NCBI GenBank assembly: GCA_021808195.1
Contig: JAKBCE010000123.1
Span: 1-7,068 of the forward strand
Source: Pseudomonadota bacterium
GTDB taxonomy: Bacteria > Pseudomonadota > Gammaproteobacteria > Steroidobacterales > Steroidobacteraceae
DNA length: 7,068 bases
Direction of reading: 5' to 3'
This document shows, one piece after another, positions 1 through 4,850 of the stretch. A program made the position numbers and the translations under genes. Numbering within the stretch: position 1 is the first letter of the stretch; each line of letters starts with the position of its first letter. The notes beneath the pieces were generated by a model. The model was not told the origin of the DNA and ran no database searches. It saw only the letters and a list, made by a program, of their open reading frames with translations.

Positions 1-291
1 GACGATCTGAAGGAGCTCTGGAGCTACCGCCACGAAGGCTATGCCCGGCGTTTCTGGAATGGCTGGTATCGTCGGGCCATGCGCAGCCGCATCGAACCGC
101 TGAAGGCTTTTGCACGGAAATTACGCGGCTACCTGCCGGGGCTGCTGGCGCACTGCCGCTATCCTCTGCACACCAGCGTGCTCGAGGGCATCAACAACAA
201 GATCAAGGTCATTAAACGGATGGCCTACGGCTTCCGTGATGACCAGTACTTCTTCCTCAAGATCCGGGCTGCGTTCCCCGGAATTGGGTGA
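1..291 (+). CDS. ISL3-family transposase, C-terminal fragment (5' end outside window)
   Basis: The frame is open from the first base to a TGA at 289-291, giving about 96 residues with no start inside the window that makes sense; the ATG at 79 is internal. The end of the protein has the typical C-terminus of ISL3-family DDE transposases: an HTSVLEGINNKIKVIKRMAYG block followed by FRDDQYFFLKIRAAFPG (first block about residues 57-77). In this family the segment contains the last acidic catalytic residue, here the Glu of LEGINN. Such enzymes move their own insertion sequence by cutting at its terminal inverted repeats. The visible part shows no frameshift, so the copy may be intact or truncated; that depends on sequence to the left. 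No passenger gene is seen on this side. Confidence 0.85.
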   Translation, partial: DDLKELWSYRHEGYARRFWNGWYRRAMRSRIEPLKAFARKLRGYLPGLLAHCRYPLHTSVLEGINNKIKVIKRMAYGFRDDQYFFLKIRAAFPGIG

Positions 292-293
292 AG

Positions 294-310
294 AACCTAA
301 TCAAAGAGGC
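294..310 (+). repeat. possible right terminal inverted repeat of the ISL3 element
   Basis: Three bases after the transposase stop lies AACCTAATCAAAGAGGC. ISL3 elements generally begin with a GGCTCTT-type end, so a right end should read AAGAGCC. The AAGAGGC at 304-310 differs from that at one base and sits where the end is expected. The left end is outside the window, so the match between ends and any 8-bp target duplication cannot be tested. Confidence 0.25.
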
Positions 311-549
311 TGTTCTGCGGCGAGAGGCTTCACTCTCCGGCGCTTGACGCGGAATTCACGCCGAACGCATTCCAACATTGGCGAAATCGATGGCGACGTA
401 CTGATTTCGTCGAACGATGCACTGGTAGCGCCGAGCAGCCAGACCTACGATTACGAGCGTTTGTAAGACTGCATCCTTTGACCCTGGCGGCCGGCTAACT
501 TCCTCCGGCTCGGGCCACTTGAAAATCCTCCACCCCTCTGAAGTGGGCG

Positions 550-567
550 GGGCGCCGTTCGGCGCCC
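550..567. other. GC-only hairpin, 7-bp stem
   Basis: GGGCGCC at 550-556 pairs perfectly with GGCGCCC at 561-567 around a GTTC loop. There is no T-run on either side, so it does not look like an intrinsic terminator. Its role is unknown, and in such GC-rich DNA it could be chance. Confidence 0.3.
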
Positions 568-693
568 GGGGCTCGACGGGGTGCGGGGAGTGAACGTCTT
601 GAGGCCGCATTGGCGGGTTACGGTACAGACGCTGCTCGGCCGCGGGACGAGCCAGCGCATTGGCCAGAGCCAGAGATTCCGAGGAAGGGCACC

Positions 694-722
694 AAAAACT
701 GCGCGGGAGCTTTCGCCCCCGC
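694..722 (-). terminator. candidate intrinsic terminator of the nrdJa-nrdJb operon
   Basis: Read on the minus strand, GCGGGGGC (722-715) pairs with GCTCCCGC (710-703) over 8 bp with one G-U pair, closed by a GAAA tetraloop (714-711). Four bases later comes a run of five T (698-694). It lies about 120 bases downstream of the nrdJb stop and in the right orientation to end that transcript. The T-run is short and slightly displaced from the stem. Confidence 0.45.
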
Positions 723-741
723 CACAATATGTTCAATCAAG

Positions 742-796
742 TGCCCTAATCGGGCAGATTTCACCCCGGCTGCCCCAATTGGCCTGAAGTCTCACC
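742..796. repeat. two degenerate direct repeats of about 25 bp
   Basis: TGCCCTAATCGGGCAGATTTCACC (copy 1, 742-765) aligns with the 26-base copy 2 at 771-796, which starts TGCCCCAATTGG and ends TCTCACC. The copies start 29 bases apart and need about two single-base gaps to align; they share TGCCC, AAT, GG, GA and TCACC. Arrays of degenerate repeats of this size are typical of IS21-family element ends, which bind the transposase. No istA or istB coding sequence is present, so this would be only a remnant or solo end. Confidence 0.35.
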
Positions 797-843
797 TTAT
801 GGGGTAAACCACACACATGACCGGCTCTGATCAGTTCTCCGAC

Positions 844-1614
844 TTATCCGCACTTGGATTCCCCGCAGTTCAGGCAGGTCATGCAGCCGTCCATCATGAC
901 TACGGCCGCGGTGCTGCACTTTGCGCACAGCTGCGCCCCTTCAGGAAAGTCCGACTTGGCGAACGCATCCGTCTGCCGGGTGCGCGCTTCATATTCGGCA
1001 CGCTTCTCATCCACCAGCTTCTGTTGATGTTCGTCGAGTTGCGGCTTGCGCAGCAGACCAATCGTCTGCAGGTGCCGCTCGATGACGTAGCCGAGCTCGG
1101 CGATGATCGAGGGCATGAACTTTCCGCCCGCCTGCCAGTAACCACCGCGCGGATCGAATACCGCTTTCAGCTCATCAACGAGGAAGGTGACGTCGCCACC
1201 CTTGCGGAAGACCGCCGAGATGATGCGCGTCAGGGCGACGATCCATTGGAAGTGGTCGAGATTCTTCGAGTTGATGAAGATCTCGAACGGTCGGCGCTGC
1301 TCGTACTCCGTGTCTTCATTGAGCACGATGTCGTTGATGGTCACGTACATGGCGTGATCGGAGATCGGCGTCTTGATCTTGTATGTCGACCCGATCAGAA
1401 CTTCCGGACGCTCGAGCTTCTCGTGCATCCGAATGACCTGCGCCATGTGCCCGTGCTTATCGCGGACCGTAGTCGTCGTCGGCAATGGCGGCAGGGCTGC
1501 AGCCGGCGCCGGCTCGGGGCTCGCGGCCTGTGCCACTGCAGCCTTTTCGGTCTGTGCCTCGTCGGGCTTTTGTACCTGGTACTTGACGATTTTGCGCTCG
1601 ATTTTGATGGTCAT
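844..1614 (-). CDS. nrdJb: NrdJb, accessory subunit of split class II ribonucleotide reductase (TSCPD and Cys-rich C-terminus)
   Basis: A 256-residue protein that completes the adenosylcobalamin-dependent ribonucleotide reductase made by the gene upstream. It begins MTIKIERKIVKYQVQ, has an Ala/Pro/Thr-rich linker (about residues 16-50), a TSCPD-type domain (about 70-185, around the YKIKTPISDHAMYVTIND stretch) and a cysteine-rich tail with C230-x2-C233, C244, C247-x2-C250 and C255. The tail pattern CLNCGESKCG matches the C-terminal end of one-piece NrdJ enzymes, where it re-reduces the active-site disulfide and may hold zinc. NrdJa lacks such a tail, so NrdJb should supply it. The ATG at 1614 is preferred because the protein then starts like the family; an in-frame TTG at 1650 overlapping the nrdJa stop would add 12 residues without a good ribosome site. 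The gap to nrdJa is 32 bases, indicating one operon. Split NrdJa/NrdJb is documented in Pseudomonas aeruginosa. Confidence 0.85.
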   Translation of the reverse strand: MTIKIERKIVKYQVQKPDEAQTEKAAVAQAASPEPAPAAALPPLPTTTTVRDKHGHMAQVIRMHEKLERPEVLIGSTYKIKTPISDHAMYVTINDIVLNEDTEYEQRRPFEIFINSKNLDHFQWIVALTRIISAVFRKGGDVTFLVDELKAVFDPRGGYWQAGGKFMPSIIAELGYVIERHLQTIGLLRKPQLDEHQQKLVDEKRAEYEARTRQTDAFAKSDFPEGAQLCAKCSTAAVVMMDGCMTCLNCGESKCG

Positions 1615-1646
1615 GTTCGTGGTCCGAAATGCGCGGGTCCGTCGGC

Positions 1647-3794
1647 TCAATACTTGCCGAAATACCCTTCCTTGAGACTGTCGAAAAGATTCGCCGCCGA
1701 GTGCATCTCGCCCTCGTACTCGATCTCTTCATCGCCACGCGCCTCGACGACCGTGCCGTCCTCGAGGGTGAATTTGTACACCGTGTTCTTCAGGTCCTGC
1801 TCCTTCACCAGCACGCCCTGGAAGGCCTCCGGATTGAAGCGGAACGTCGTGCAGCCCTTGAGACCCTGCTCGTGGGCATACAGGTAGATGTCCTTGAACT
1901 TCTCGTACGGGAAGTCGGTGGGCACGTTCGCGGTCTTCGAGATCGAAGAGTCGACCCAGCGCTGCGCCGCGGCCTGGACATCGACATGCTGCTTCGGCGT
2001 GACGTCCTCGGAAGCGATGAAGTAATCCGGCAACTTTTCTGCGTCCGTGCTCGAGCCCGGCGTCGCGTTGGCATTAACCAGCTCGCGGTACGCCAGCAGC
2101 TCGAAGGAACAGACTCCGATCTTCTCTTTGGTCTTGCGTCCCGGACGGATCACGTTGCGGAAGTAGTGATGCGCGAACGAGGGCTCGATACCGTTTGACG
2201 CATTGTTAGCGAGCGACAGCGAGATCGTTCCGGTCGGAGCGATCGACGTATGGTGCGTGTAACGCGCACCGGTCTCGGCGAGTTGCTCGACGAGTTTAGG
2301 TGCGATCTGCGCGATACGCTGCATGTAGCGGCTGTACTTCGCGTGCAGAATACGCCCCGGCACCTGGTCGCCGACCTTCAAGCCGTCGCGCACCATCTCG
2401 GGACGCTTACGCAGCATCTCGCTGGTGATCGTGAACTGCTCGGTCATGATGGGCGCAGGACCCTTCTCGCGTGCGAGCTCGAGGGCCTCCTCCCAGCCGG
2501 CGAGCGCCATCTCTCGCGCCACATCCTCGGTGAACTTCACCGATTCTGGCGAACCGTATTTGAGGCCGAGCAGGGTCAGGGCACTGCCGAGGCCGAGAAA
2601 CCCCATGCCATGGCGGCGCTTGCGCATGATTTCGCCACGCTGCTGTTCCAGCGGCAGGCCGTTGATCTCGACCACGTTGTCGAGCATGCGGGCAAAGATC
2701 TTGACGACCTCGCGATACTCGTCCCAGTCGAAGCGGGCATGATCGGTGAACGGATCGCGCACGAAACGGGTGAGGTTCACAGAACCCAGCAGGCAGCTGC
2801 CGTAAGGCGGCAGCGGCTGCTCGCCGCACGGGTTGGTGGCGCGGATGTTCTCGCACCACCAGTTGTTGTTCATCTCATTGACGCGATCGATGAGGATGAA
2901 GCCCGGCTCGGCGAAATCGTACGTCGACGTCATGATGACGTCCCACATGCGACGTGCCGGCAGCGTCTTGTAGATCTTGCAGGCAACCAGTCCGTGCTCG
3001 TTGACCACGTACTTGTCGTGCACCGGCCATTCGCGCCAGACGAACTTGCTGGTATCGGCGAGGTCGGGTTGCTCCGACTCGAACTCCTTGCGCGACAGCG
3101 GGAACGCGAGCTTCCACTCGCCATTCTGGCGCACCGCCTGCATGAACTCGTCGGTGATCAGCAGCGAAAGATTGAACTGACGCAGCCGCCCGTTCTCGCG
3201 CTTGGCCTTGATGAACTCCATGGCGTCCGGATGGCCGACGTCGAACGTGCCCATCTGCGCCCCGCGCCGACCGCCGGCCGAGGAGACGGTGAAGCACATC
3301 TTGTCGAAGATATCCATGAACGACAGCGGACCTGACGTGTAGGCGCCAGCGCCCGACACGTAGGCTCCGCGCGGGCGGAGCGTGGAGAATTCATATCCGA
3401 TGCCGCAGCCCGCCTTCAGCGTCAGGCCCGCCTCGTGCACCTTGCCGAGGATGTTGTCCATCGAATCCTCGATGGTCCCCGAAACGGTGCAGTTGATGGT
3501 CGAGGTGGCCGGTTTGTGCTCGAGCGCACCGGCGTTGGACGTGACGCGTCCGGCCGGGATGGCACCGCGGCGCAAGGCCCAGAGGAACCGTTCGTTCCAA
3601 TGGTCGCGCAGATCCTCCCGCTCGACGTCCGCCAGCGCGCGTGCCACACGCTTGTAGGTATCGTCCATCGTTTTATCGATGGCCGTGCCGTCTTTGGCGG
3701 TCAGACGGTACTTCTTGTCCCAGATGTCAATTGACGCTTCCTGGAACGGAATGGCGTCAATGTCCTTAGTTTCGATCTTCACGACGGTGTTCAT
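1647..3794 (-). CDS. nrdJa: NrdJa, adenosylcobalamin-dependent (class II) ribonucleotide reductase catalytic subunit
   Basis: A 715-residue cytoplasmic enzyme that reduces ribonucleotides to deoxyribonucleotides using a thiyl radical made from coenzyme B12, so it needs neither oxygen nor an iron-tyrosyl subunit. Visible marks are Cys102 in STINCTVSGTI (first redox cysteine), the SSAGGRRGAQMG loop (171-182), the NPCGEQ motif with Asn321, Cys323 (radical) and Glu325, and Cys334 exactly 11 residues later as redox partner. That 11-residue step is typical of class II enzymes; class I enzymes have a longer one. APTGTIS at 519-525 is the phosphate-binding loop, and KTANVPTDFPYEKF (620-633) is a conserved late block. 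The protein ends in SLKEGYFGKY with no terminal CxxC pair, which fits the split architecture with nrdJb just downstream. The ATG at 3794 gives the usual N-terminal length; GCGGA lies 5 bases upstream as a weak ribosome site. Confidence 0.95.
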   Translation of the reverse strand: MNTVVKIETKDIDAIPFQEASIDIWDKKYRLTAKDGTAIDKTMDDTYKRVARALADVEREDLRDHWNERFLWALRRGAIPAGRVTSNAGALEHKPATSTINCTVSGTIEDSMDNILGKVHEAGLTLKAGCGIGYEFSTLRPRGAYVSGAGAYTSGPLSFMDIFDKMCFTVSSAGGRRGAQMGTFDVGHPDAMEFIKAKRENGRLRQFNLSLLITDEFMQAVRQNGEWKLAFPLSRKEFESEQPDLADTSKFVWREWPVHDKYVVNEHGLVACKIYKTLPARRMWDVIMTSTYDFAEPGFILIDRVNEMNNNWWCENIRATNPCGEQPLPPYGSCLLGSVNLTRFVRDPFTDHARFDWDEYREVVKIFARMLDNVVEINGLPLEQQRGEIMRKRRHGMGFLGLGSALTLLGLKYGSPESVKFTEDVAREMALAGWEEALELAREKGPAPIMTEQFTITSEMLRKRPEMVRDGLKVGDQVPGRILHAKYSRYMQRIAQIAPKLVEQLAETGARYTHHTSIAPTGTISLSLANNASNGIEPSFAHHYFRNVIRPGRKTKEKIGVCSFELLAYRELVNANATPGSSTDAEKLPDYFIASEDVTPKQHVDVQAAAQRWVDSSISKTANVPTDFPYEKFKDIYLYAHEQGLKGCTTFRFNPEAFQGVLVKEQDLKNTVYKFTLEDGTVVEARGDEEIEYEGEMHSAANLFDSLKEGYFGKY

Positions 3795-3925
3795 GTGTCC
3801 GCGGCGCCCCTAGTGTCTGCACACCGGATCACAGGGAATACGGGCGGCGCGGAAAGCGCGGGGCTGTGCGCACCGGCCTCGCCGATACGCCGATCCACAG
3901 CCTGTATCCCCCTGAGCCTCCCCGA

Positions 3926-3941
3926 ACGCGCGATCTCGCGT
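3926..3941. promoter_or_regulatory. second palindrome, degenerate NrdR-box candidate
   Basis: ACGCGCGATCTCGCGT is a 16-bp palindrome with 7 of 8 base pairs matching. Its centre is 30 bp from that of the perfect palindrome at 3955-3972, and the two share 11 of 16 bases, including the GATCT core. NrdR normally binds two 16-bp boxes about three helical turns apart, so the spacing fits. The site is GC-rich compared with the NrdR consensus and could be chance on its own. Confidence 0.35.
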
Positions 3942-3954
3942 GCCGCCGAGAGCG

Positions 3955-3972
3955 GACACAAGATCTTGTGTC
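3955..3972. promoter_or_regulatory. perfect 18-bp palindrome, NrdR-box candidate for nrdJ
   Basis: GACACAAGATCTTGTGTC is perfectly palindromic. Its inner 16 bases (3956-3971) fit the NrdR consensus acaCwAtATaTwgtgt at all but the two bases flanking the central AT. NrdR is the zinc-finger/ATP-cone repressor of ribonucleotide reductase operons. The site begins just downstream of the predicted leftward start of transcription, where a bound repressor would block initiation or early elongation. Confidence 0.55.
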
Positions 3973-3981
3973 GGGGTAAAG

Positions 3982-4010
3982 AGCCTAATGACCACCCGCC
4001 TCTGCGTCAA
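3982..4010 (-). promoter_or_regulatory. predicted sigma-70 promoter of nrdJa-nrdJb
   Basis: On the minus strand a -35 element TTGACG (4010-4005) is followed after exactly 17 bases by TAGGCT (3987-3982). The -35 matches the consensus at five of six bases; the -10 is weak. The start would fall near 3975, immediately before the palindrome at 3972-3955, leaving a leader of about 180 bases. Confidence 0.4.
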
Positions 4011-4074
4011 GATTTCCGGTGCAGGCTGGGTGATTTATAAATGCTTGTTAAAACAATTAGTTATGACAATTCCA

Positions 4075-4099
4075 CCTGTCGGGGCGGCAGGATTTTTTT
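4075..4099 (+). terminator. orphan intrinsic terminator, rightward
   Basis: CCTGTC (4075-4080) pairs with GGCAGG (4086-4091) with one G-U pair around the loop GGGGC, and is followed by A and seven T (4093-4099). It faces right, away from nrdJa, yet no rightward gene lies upstream. It could end a small RNA or stop antisense or readthrough transcription before hsp20. Confidence 0.5.
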
Positions 4100-4131
4100 C
4101 CGCCTCGGCCTTCCGACCCCCCGTCCCATAA

Positions 4132-4147
4132 CCCCAAGATATTGTAT
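4132..4147. promoter_or_regulatory. third, distant NrdR-like sequence
   Basis: CCCCAAGATATTGTAT, read on the minus strand as ATACAATATCTTGGGG, matches the 16-base NrdR consensus at about 12 positions. It is 176 bp from the perfect palindrome, not at the usual paired spacing, and closer to the hsp20 promoter. It contains TACAAT, a good -10 hexamer on the minus strand, but I see no matching -35. Confidence 0.2.
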
Positions 4148-4218
4148 CCCCCGAAATTCCACAGCTTGTGCACAGCCTGTCCCCCGGCCGCCGGACCCGC
4201 TCGATGCAGCCGTCGAGG

Positions 4219-4246
4219 CTTGAAAAATTCCAGCCCGGCCGCAGAT
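4219..4246 (+). promoter_or_regulatory. predicted sigma-32 (heat-shock) promoter of hsp20
   Basis: CTTGAAA at 4219-4225 is the exact sigma-32 -35 core. CCGCAGAT at 4239-4246 fits the -10 consensus CCCCATnT at six of eight positions counting the free base, with a 13-base spacer. The start would be near 4253, about 50 bases before the hsp20 ATG. Small heat-shock genes are commonly under sigma-32 in proteobacteria. Confidence 0.5.
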
Positions 4247-4272
4247 CCGTTCCAACGAGATTCACGGTGCCA

Positions 4273-4301
4273 CAACCTGACACCACTATCATTGGAGGTT
4301 G
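4273..4301 (+). promoter_or_regulatory. 5' UTR hairpin sequestering the hsp20 ribosome site (RNA thermometer candidate)
   Basis: CAACCT (4273-4278) pairs with AGGTTG (4296-4301). Above a GACA bulge, CCA (4283-4285) pairs with TGG (4293-4295), closing a 7-base loop. Every base of the Shine-Dalgarno GGAGG (4294-4298) is paired, and the ATG at 4306 lies just outside. An alternative pairing of TCCAAC (4251-4256) with GTTGGA (4298-4303) also covers part of the site. Small heat-shock genes are the classic targets of ROSE-like thermometers that melt on warming, but I do not see the canonical ROSE motif. Confidence 0.4.
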
Positions 4302-4305
4302 GATC

Positions 4306-4743
4306 ATGACTGTTGTTCGCTATCAGCCCTGGACGCTCATCGACAGCCTGCAGCGCCAGCTGGATCAGGCGTTTTCGACGGGAACCGACGAGAGCGCCGC
4401 TGCGGCGGACGTCGCGTGGATCCCGCAGGTCGACATCTACGAGGAGACCGACCGCTACGTCGTGGTCGCGGACGTTCCGGGCGTCGAGCCGAAGGACATC
4501 CGCATCACCGCCGATAAGGGTCTGCTCACGATCCGCGGCGAGAAGCACTCGCGCGAAACGCCGCAGAGCAATGCCCGCCAGCGCCTCGAGCGGCGCACTG
4601 GGACGTTTCTGCGCACCTTCACGCTGCCGGAGGGAGCCGACGTGGACCGGATCGCCGCCAAGCAGTCGCACGGCGTGCTCGAGGTGGTGATTCCGAAGCA
4701 GCCGCAGCTGCAGCCGCGCACCATCGAGGTCCGCGCCGCCTGA
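4306..4743 (+). CDS. small heat-shock protein, Hsp20/alpha-crystallin family
   Basis: A 145-residue ATP-independent chaperone that should form oligomers and hold unfolding proteins for later refolding by DnaK and ClpB. The alpha-crystallin domain runs from about residue 38 to 131: WIPQVDIYEETDRYVVVADVPGV opens it (first part about 38-56), FLRTFTLPEGADVDRIAAKQ follows (101-120), and the signature A-x4-G-V-L is at 118-125 with His in place of the usual Asn. It closes with EVVIPK. The C-terminal I-x-V motif (I140-E-V142), which docks neighbouring subunits, is present. Length is normal for the class. The ATG at 4306 is chosen because GGAGG sits 7 bases upstream; an open frame extends back to 4168 but lies in the regulatory region. 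A sigma-32-like promoter and a hairpin over the ribosome site precede it. It appears monocistronic. Confidence 0.92.
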   Translation: MTVVRYQPWTLIDSLQRQLDQAFSTGTDESAAAADVAWIPQVDIYEETDRYVVVADVPGVEPKDIRITADKGLLTIRGEKHSRETPQSNARQRLERRTGTFLRTFTLPEGADVDRIAAKQSHGVLEVVIPKQPQLQPRTIEVRAA

Positions 4744-4756
4744 CCGCTCGACGCTG

Positions 4757-4788
4757 CGCCCCGGGGGGCCATCGCGCTTCCCGGGGCG
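4757..4788 (+). terminator. GC-rich stem-loop after hsp20
   Basis: CGCCCCGG (4757-4764) pairs perfectly with CCGGGGCG (4781-4788) across a 16-base loop, 14 bases after the hsp20 stop. No T-run follows (the next bases are TAGAAT), so it may terminate weakly or mainly protect the 3' end of the transcript. Confidence 0.35.
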
Positions 4789-4794
4789 TAGAAT
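4789..4794 (+). promoter_or_regulatory. possible -10 element for the NDUFA9-like gene
   Basis: TAGAAT matches TATAAT at five of six bases and lies 57 bases before the preferred start at 4851, abutting the stem-loop that ends hsp20. No good -35 is visible 16-18 bases upstream, so the promoter call is weak. Confidence 0.25.
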
Positions 4795-4850
4795 CCGCCG
4801 CATGCCGCTGCGCGGCGTAGCAGTGGGTAGTGGCACAGATGGCAGCGCAG

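Larger units (their letters stand above)
311..843. other. gene-poor stretch with mobile-element-like remnants
   Basis: No convincing gene is seen here. A 126-codon minus-strand frame (736-356) has no recognisable domain, no good ribosome site and unremarkable Arg/Pro-rich composition; a plus-strand frame ending at 466 overlaps the transposase and also looks accidental. The stretch holds a GC-rich hairpin (550-567), a CCACTT/AAGTGG inverted pair (515-520 and 541-546), a minus-strand terminator-like hairpin (694-722) and a pair of degenerate direct repeats (742-796). A block at 513-534 (GGCCACTTGAAAATCCTCCACC) resembles from memory the non-coding ends of IS21-type elements, but I cannot confirm this without a search. 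The simplest reading is decayed insertion-sequence DNA between the ISL3 copy and the nrdJ operon. Confidence 0.4.
3795..4305. other. divergent control region between nrdJa and hsp20
   Basis: This 511-bp gap has no credible gene but is dense in signals, listed separately: leftward promoter, two palindromes, rightward terminator, rightward heat-shock promoter and 5' UTR hairpin. It contains an AT-rich island at about 4031-4075 that contrasts with the GC-rich surroundings. It also holds 10-bp direct repeats: CACAGCCTGT at 3896-3905 and 4171-4180, and TGTATCCCCC at 3903-3912 and 4143-4152. I looked for a cobalamin riboswitch upstream of nrdJa and saw no B12-box-like block. The predicted nrdJ leader is about 180 bases long. 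Confidence 0.6.

Noticed and set aside
356..736. A 126-codon minus-strand frame in the gene-poor stretch.
   Set aside because: No ribosome site or domain is seen, and it crosses the terminator-like hairpin; treated as remnant or accidental sequence.
1615..1650. TTG start for NrdJb overlapping the nrdJa stop.
   Set aside because: The extra residues (SRRTRAFRTTN) do not look like family sequence, while the ATG at 1614 gives the usual MTIKI-type start.
817..1887. A 356-codon open frame on the plus strand.
   Set aside because: It runs opposite NrdJb and the NrdJa end, whose motifs are unambiguous; no family features are visible.
2250..3335. A 361-codon open frame on the plus strand.
   Set aside because: It is antisense to the catalytic core of NrdJa; the His/Leu/Arg-rich composition is a mirror of the real gene.
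3978..3984. AAAGAGCC just upstream of the nrdJ palindrome, resembling an ISL3 terminal end.
   Set aside because: An isolated short match with no transposase remnant nearby, and it overlaps the predicted -10 region; most likely chance.
3795..4020. A cobalamin riboswitch upstream of the B12-dependent enzyme.
   Set aside because: The leader is long enough, but I find no B12-box-like block or the conserved core; palindromic protein sites explain the region better.
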